Below are positions 62,537 through 64,000 of a stretch of 64,000 nucleotides of DNA, piece by piece (within the stretch, counting starts at the first letter, position 1; every line of letters begins with the position of its first letter). The DNA is from Brumimicrobium mesophilum (GTDB lineage Bacteria; Bacteroidota; Bacteroidia; Flavobacteriales_D; Crocinitomicaceae): positions 204,091 to 268,090 of the forward strand of contig NZ_PVSS01000002.1 in assembly GCF_003025005.1 (NCBI RefSeq), read 5' to 3'. Under the pieces are notes generated by a model, which was given only the letters and a program-made list of their open reading frames with translations, was not told the origin of the DNA and searched no databases. The translations under genes were made by a program, and so were the position numbers.

Positions 62537-64000
62537 ATGAATAAATTTATTCGAAAATTTACAACGAATCCCAAAAACGATGTTTTAAGTGGAATTACTG
62601 TGTCTTTAGCAATGATTCCAGAAGTTGTAGCTTTTGCTTTTGTTGCACAAATCGATCCGTTAATGGCGCTTTCTGGAGCCTTTATTGTTGGTTTGATTGC
62701 TGCTATTTTTGGAGGAAGACCTGGACTTATTTCTGGTGCAGCGGGTGCAGTTGCAGTTATTTTCGTTACAATGATTGCTGATGGACATGCAAAAGGAATG
62801 TTGTTCGATCAACCTATAGAAAATATGGGATTCTTTTACCTCATGGCCTGTGTGATTTTAATGGGTGTGATTCAAATTTTTGCTGGTGTTTTTAAACTCG
62901 GTCGATTTGTACGATTAATTCCGCATCCAGTAATGATGGGATTTGTAAACGGTTTAGCAATCGTGATTTTCTGGGCTCAGGTAAAAATGTTTTCTCACAA
63001 AGAAATGGTCATTGGAGAAAATGGTGTAAAAGAATACGTGAGCACTTTTATGTTCGGAACAGAGTTGTACATAATGATTGCTTTAGTTCTTCTTACTATG
63101 GGGATTATCTGGCTATTGCCTAAAATCACAAAGAAAATTCCAGCGGCTTTAACAGCAATTTTAGTTACAACATTATTGGCAATTGGAATAGATTTAGACG
63201 TTTCAACTGTGGGCTCTTACATTATTGAAGGTGGTGGAACTGGCTTAAAAGGTGAATTACCTACTCCAAACATGGAGTTATGGCAAAATCTACCGCTTAA
63301 TTTAGATACCTTAAAATTCATTTTACCTTATGCATTCCTAGCTGCATCAGTTGGATTAATTGAATCTTTAATGACCATGAATTTGGTTGATGAAATGACT
63401 GATACCAGAGGAAATGGAGACAAAGAATGTATCGCTCAAGGAACTGGAAATATCATGTCAGGACTTTTCGGAGGTACTGGAGGTTGTGGAATGATTGGTC
63501 AAACCGTAATTAACCTCAACGCTGGTGGCCGTGGACGTTTATCTGGAATCATGATGGCACTCACTTTATTAACTTTCATTCTATTTACAGATAAATTAAT
63601 TGAACAAGTTCCAATCGCAGCGCTTGTTGGGGTAATGTTTATGATGGTAATTCAAACATTTGCTTGGTCTAGTTTCCGAATTTTAAAGAAAATCCCAAAA
63701 TCGGACGCCGTAGTTTTAATTATCGTTTCTGCAGTTACTGTAATTTTTGATTTAGCCATCGCAGTATTCGTTGGTGTAATCATTTCTGCCTTATCATTTG
63801 CTTGGCAGAACGCAGTGCGTATTCGTGCTAGAAAACGTGTAAAAGAAGATGGAACGAAAGTGTATGAAATTTGGGGGCCACTATTCTTCGGTTCTATTCA
63901 AGCCTTCAATGAGAAATTTGACCCTAAAAACGACCCAGAAAAGATAGAAATCGATTTTGTTGAATCACGTGTAAGTGACCATTCTGCGTTGGAAGCCATT
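62537..64000 (+). CDS. SulP-family anion transporter, 3' truncated by window end
   Basis: The gene starts at the ATG (MNKFIRKF) 20 nt after a good promoter and runs off the window, giving 488 codons here. The N-terminal SulP core has the GITVSLAMIPEVVAFAF opening and GAAGAVAVI, followed by further membrane helices to about residue 425. A STAS domain begins about residue 440 (KVYEIWGPLFFGSIQAFNEK) and is cut. SulP proteins carry sulfate, bicarbonate or other anions; BicA-type bicarbonate uptake is one option, but the substrate is not predictable. The rest of the STAS domain, and any partner gene, lie beyond the window. Confidence 0.93.
   Translation, partial: MNKFIRKFTTNPKNDVLSGITVSLAMIPEVVAFAFVAQIDPLMALSGAFIVGLIAAIFGGRPGLISGAAGAVAVIFVTMIADGHAKGMLFDQPIENMGFFYLMACVILMGVIQIFAGVFKLGRFVRLIPHPVMMGFVNGLAIVIFWAQVKMFSHKEMVIGENGVKEYVSTFMFGTELYIMIALVLLTMGIIWLLPKITKKIPAALTAILVTTLLAIGIDLDVSTVGSYIIEGGGTGLKGELPTPNMELWQNLPLNLDTLKFILPYAFLAASVGLIESLMTMNLVDEMTDTRGNGDKECIAQGTGNIMSGLFGGTGGCGMIGQTVINLNAGGRGRLSGIMMALTLLTFILFTDKLIEQVPIAALVGVMFMMVIQTFAWSSFRILKKIPKSDAVVLIIVSAVTVIFDLAIAVFVGVIISALSFAWQNAVRIRARKRVKEDGTKVYEIWGPLFFGSIQAFNEKFDPKNDPEKIEIDFVESRVSDHSALEAI

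Overview
The window looks like chromosomal DNA of a marine or freshwater Bacteroidota, most likely order Flavobacteriales (family level is a guess). The DNA is AT-rich and genes rarely have a Shine-Dalgarno sequence. Promoters carry the Bacteroidota -7 box TAnnTTTG. There is an LpxC-FabZ fusion, the type IX secretion regulator PorX, and three secreted proteins with type IX sorting domains (two type A, one type B). No rRNA, tRNA, CRISPR array, prophage or insertion sequence was seen.

Layout. 1-860 is an array of direct repeats about 208-210 bp long. 861-5869 is a damage-response mutagenesis cassette: a self-cleaving LexA-like repressor divergent from a Y-family polymerase and a DnaE-type polymerase, with a palindromic operator between them. 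6012-8610 holds a type IX-secreted protein and a YtxH/holin-like/unknown trio. 8726-15405 is mostly housekeeping (rimO, a DUF1015 protein, yggS, ald, tsaE) with small unknown genes. 15511-23138 has porX, an HD phosphohydrolase, the lipid A genes lpxD-lpxC/fabZ-lpxA, and an RlmD-like rRNA methyltransferase. 23194-32143 holds a patatin, an M23 peptidase, a DtxR-type regulator with a perfect palindromic operator, a large type B adhesin-like protein, lipoproteins and an ACMSD-like decarboxylase. 33696-36932 holds a small ORF and a tightly coupled cluster: an Rpe-CBS protein, a DAHP-synthase-family protein and a KdsC-family phosphatase. 37156-53200 contains a hydrolase, a choice-of-anchor B type IX cargo, pcm with two unknown genes, a membrane protein, two histidine kinases, an M1 peptidase, an NtrC-type regulator and a lone receiver. 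53380-62352 has murQ, a small repeat protein, and a two-component system next to a CzcCBA-type metal efflux operon. 62537 to the end is a SulP transporter cut by the window edge.

The most interesting points are these. (1) The Rpe-CBS / DAHPS-like / KdsC-like cluster mirrors the KDO pathway in architecture, but its synthase has an altered GAR motif and its phosphatase carries an N-terminal segment resembling a decayed XRE helix-turn-helix. (2) In six transcription units the -7 box ends only 4-6 nt before the start codon, which predicts leaderless or nearly leaderless mRNAs. (3) 11-bp direct repeats in front of the metal efflux operon fit an OmpR-family operator. (4) The repressor-polymerase operator and the 5' repeat array are also notable. 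All function calls come from reading motifs by eye; no searches were run.
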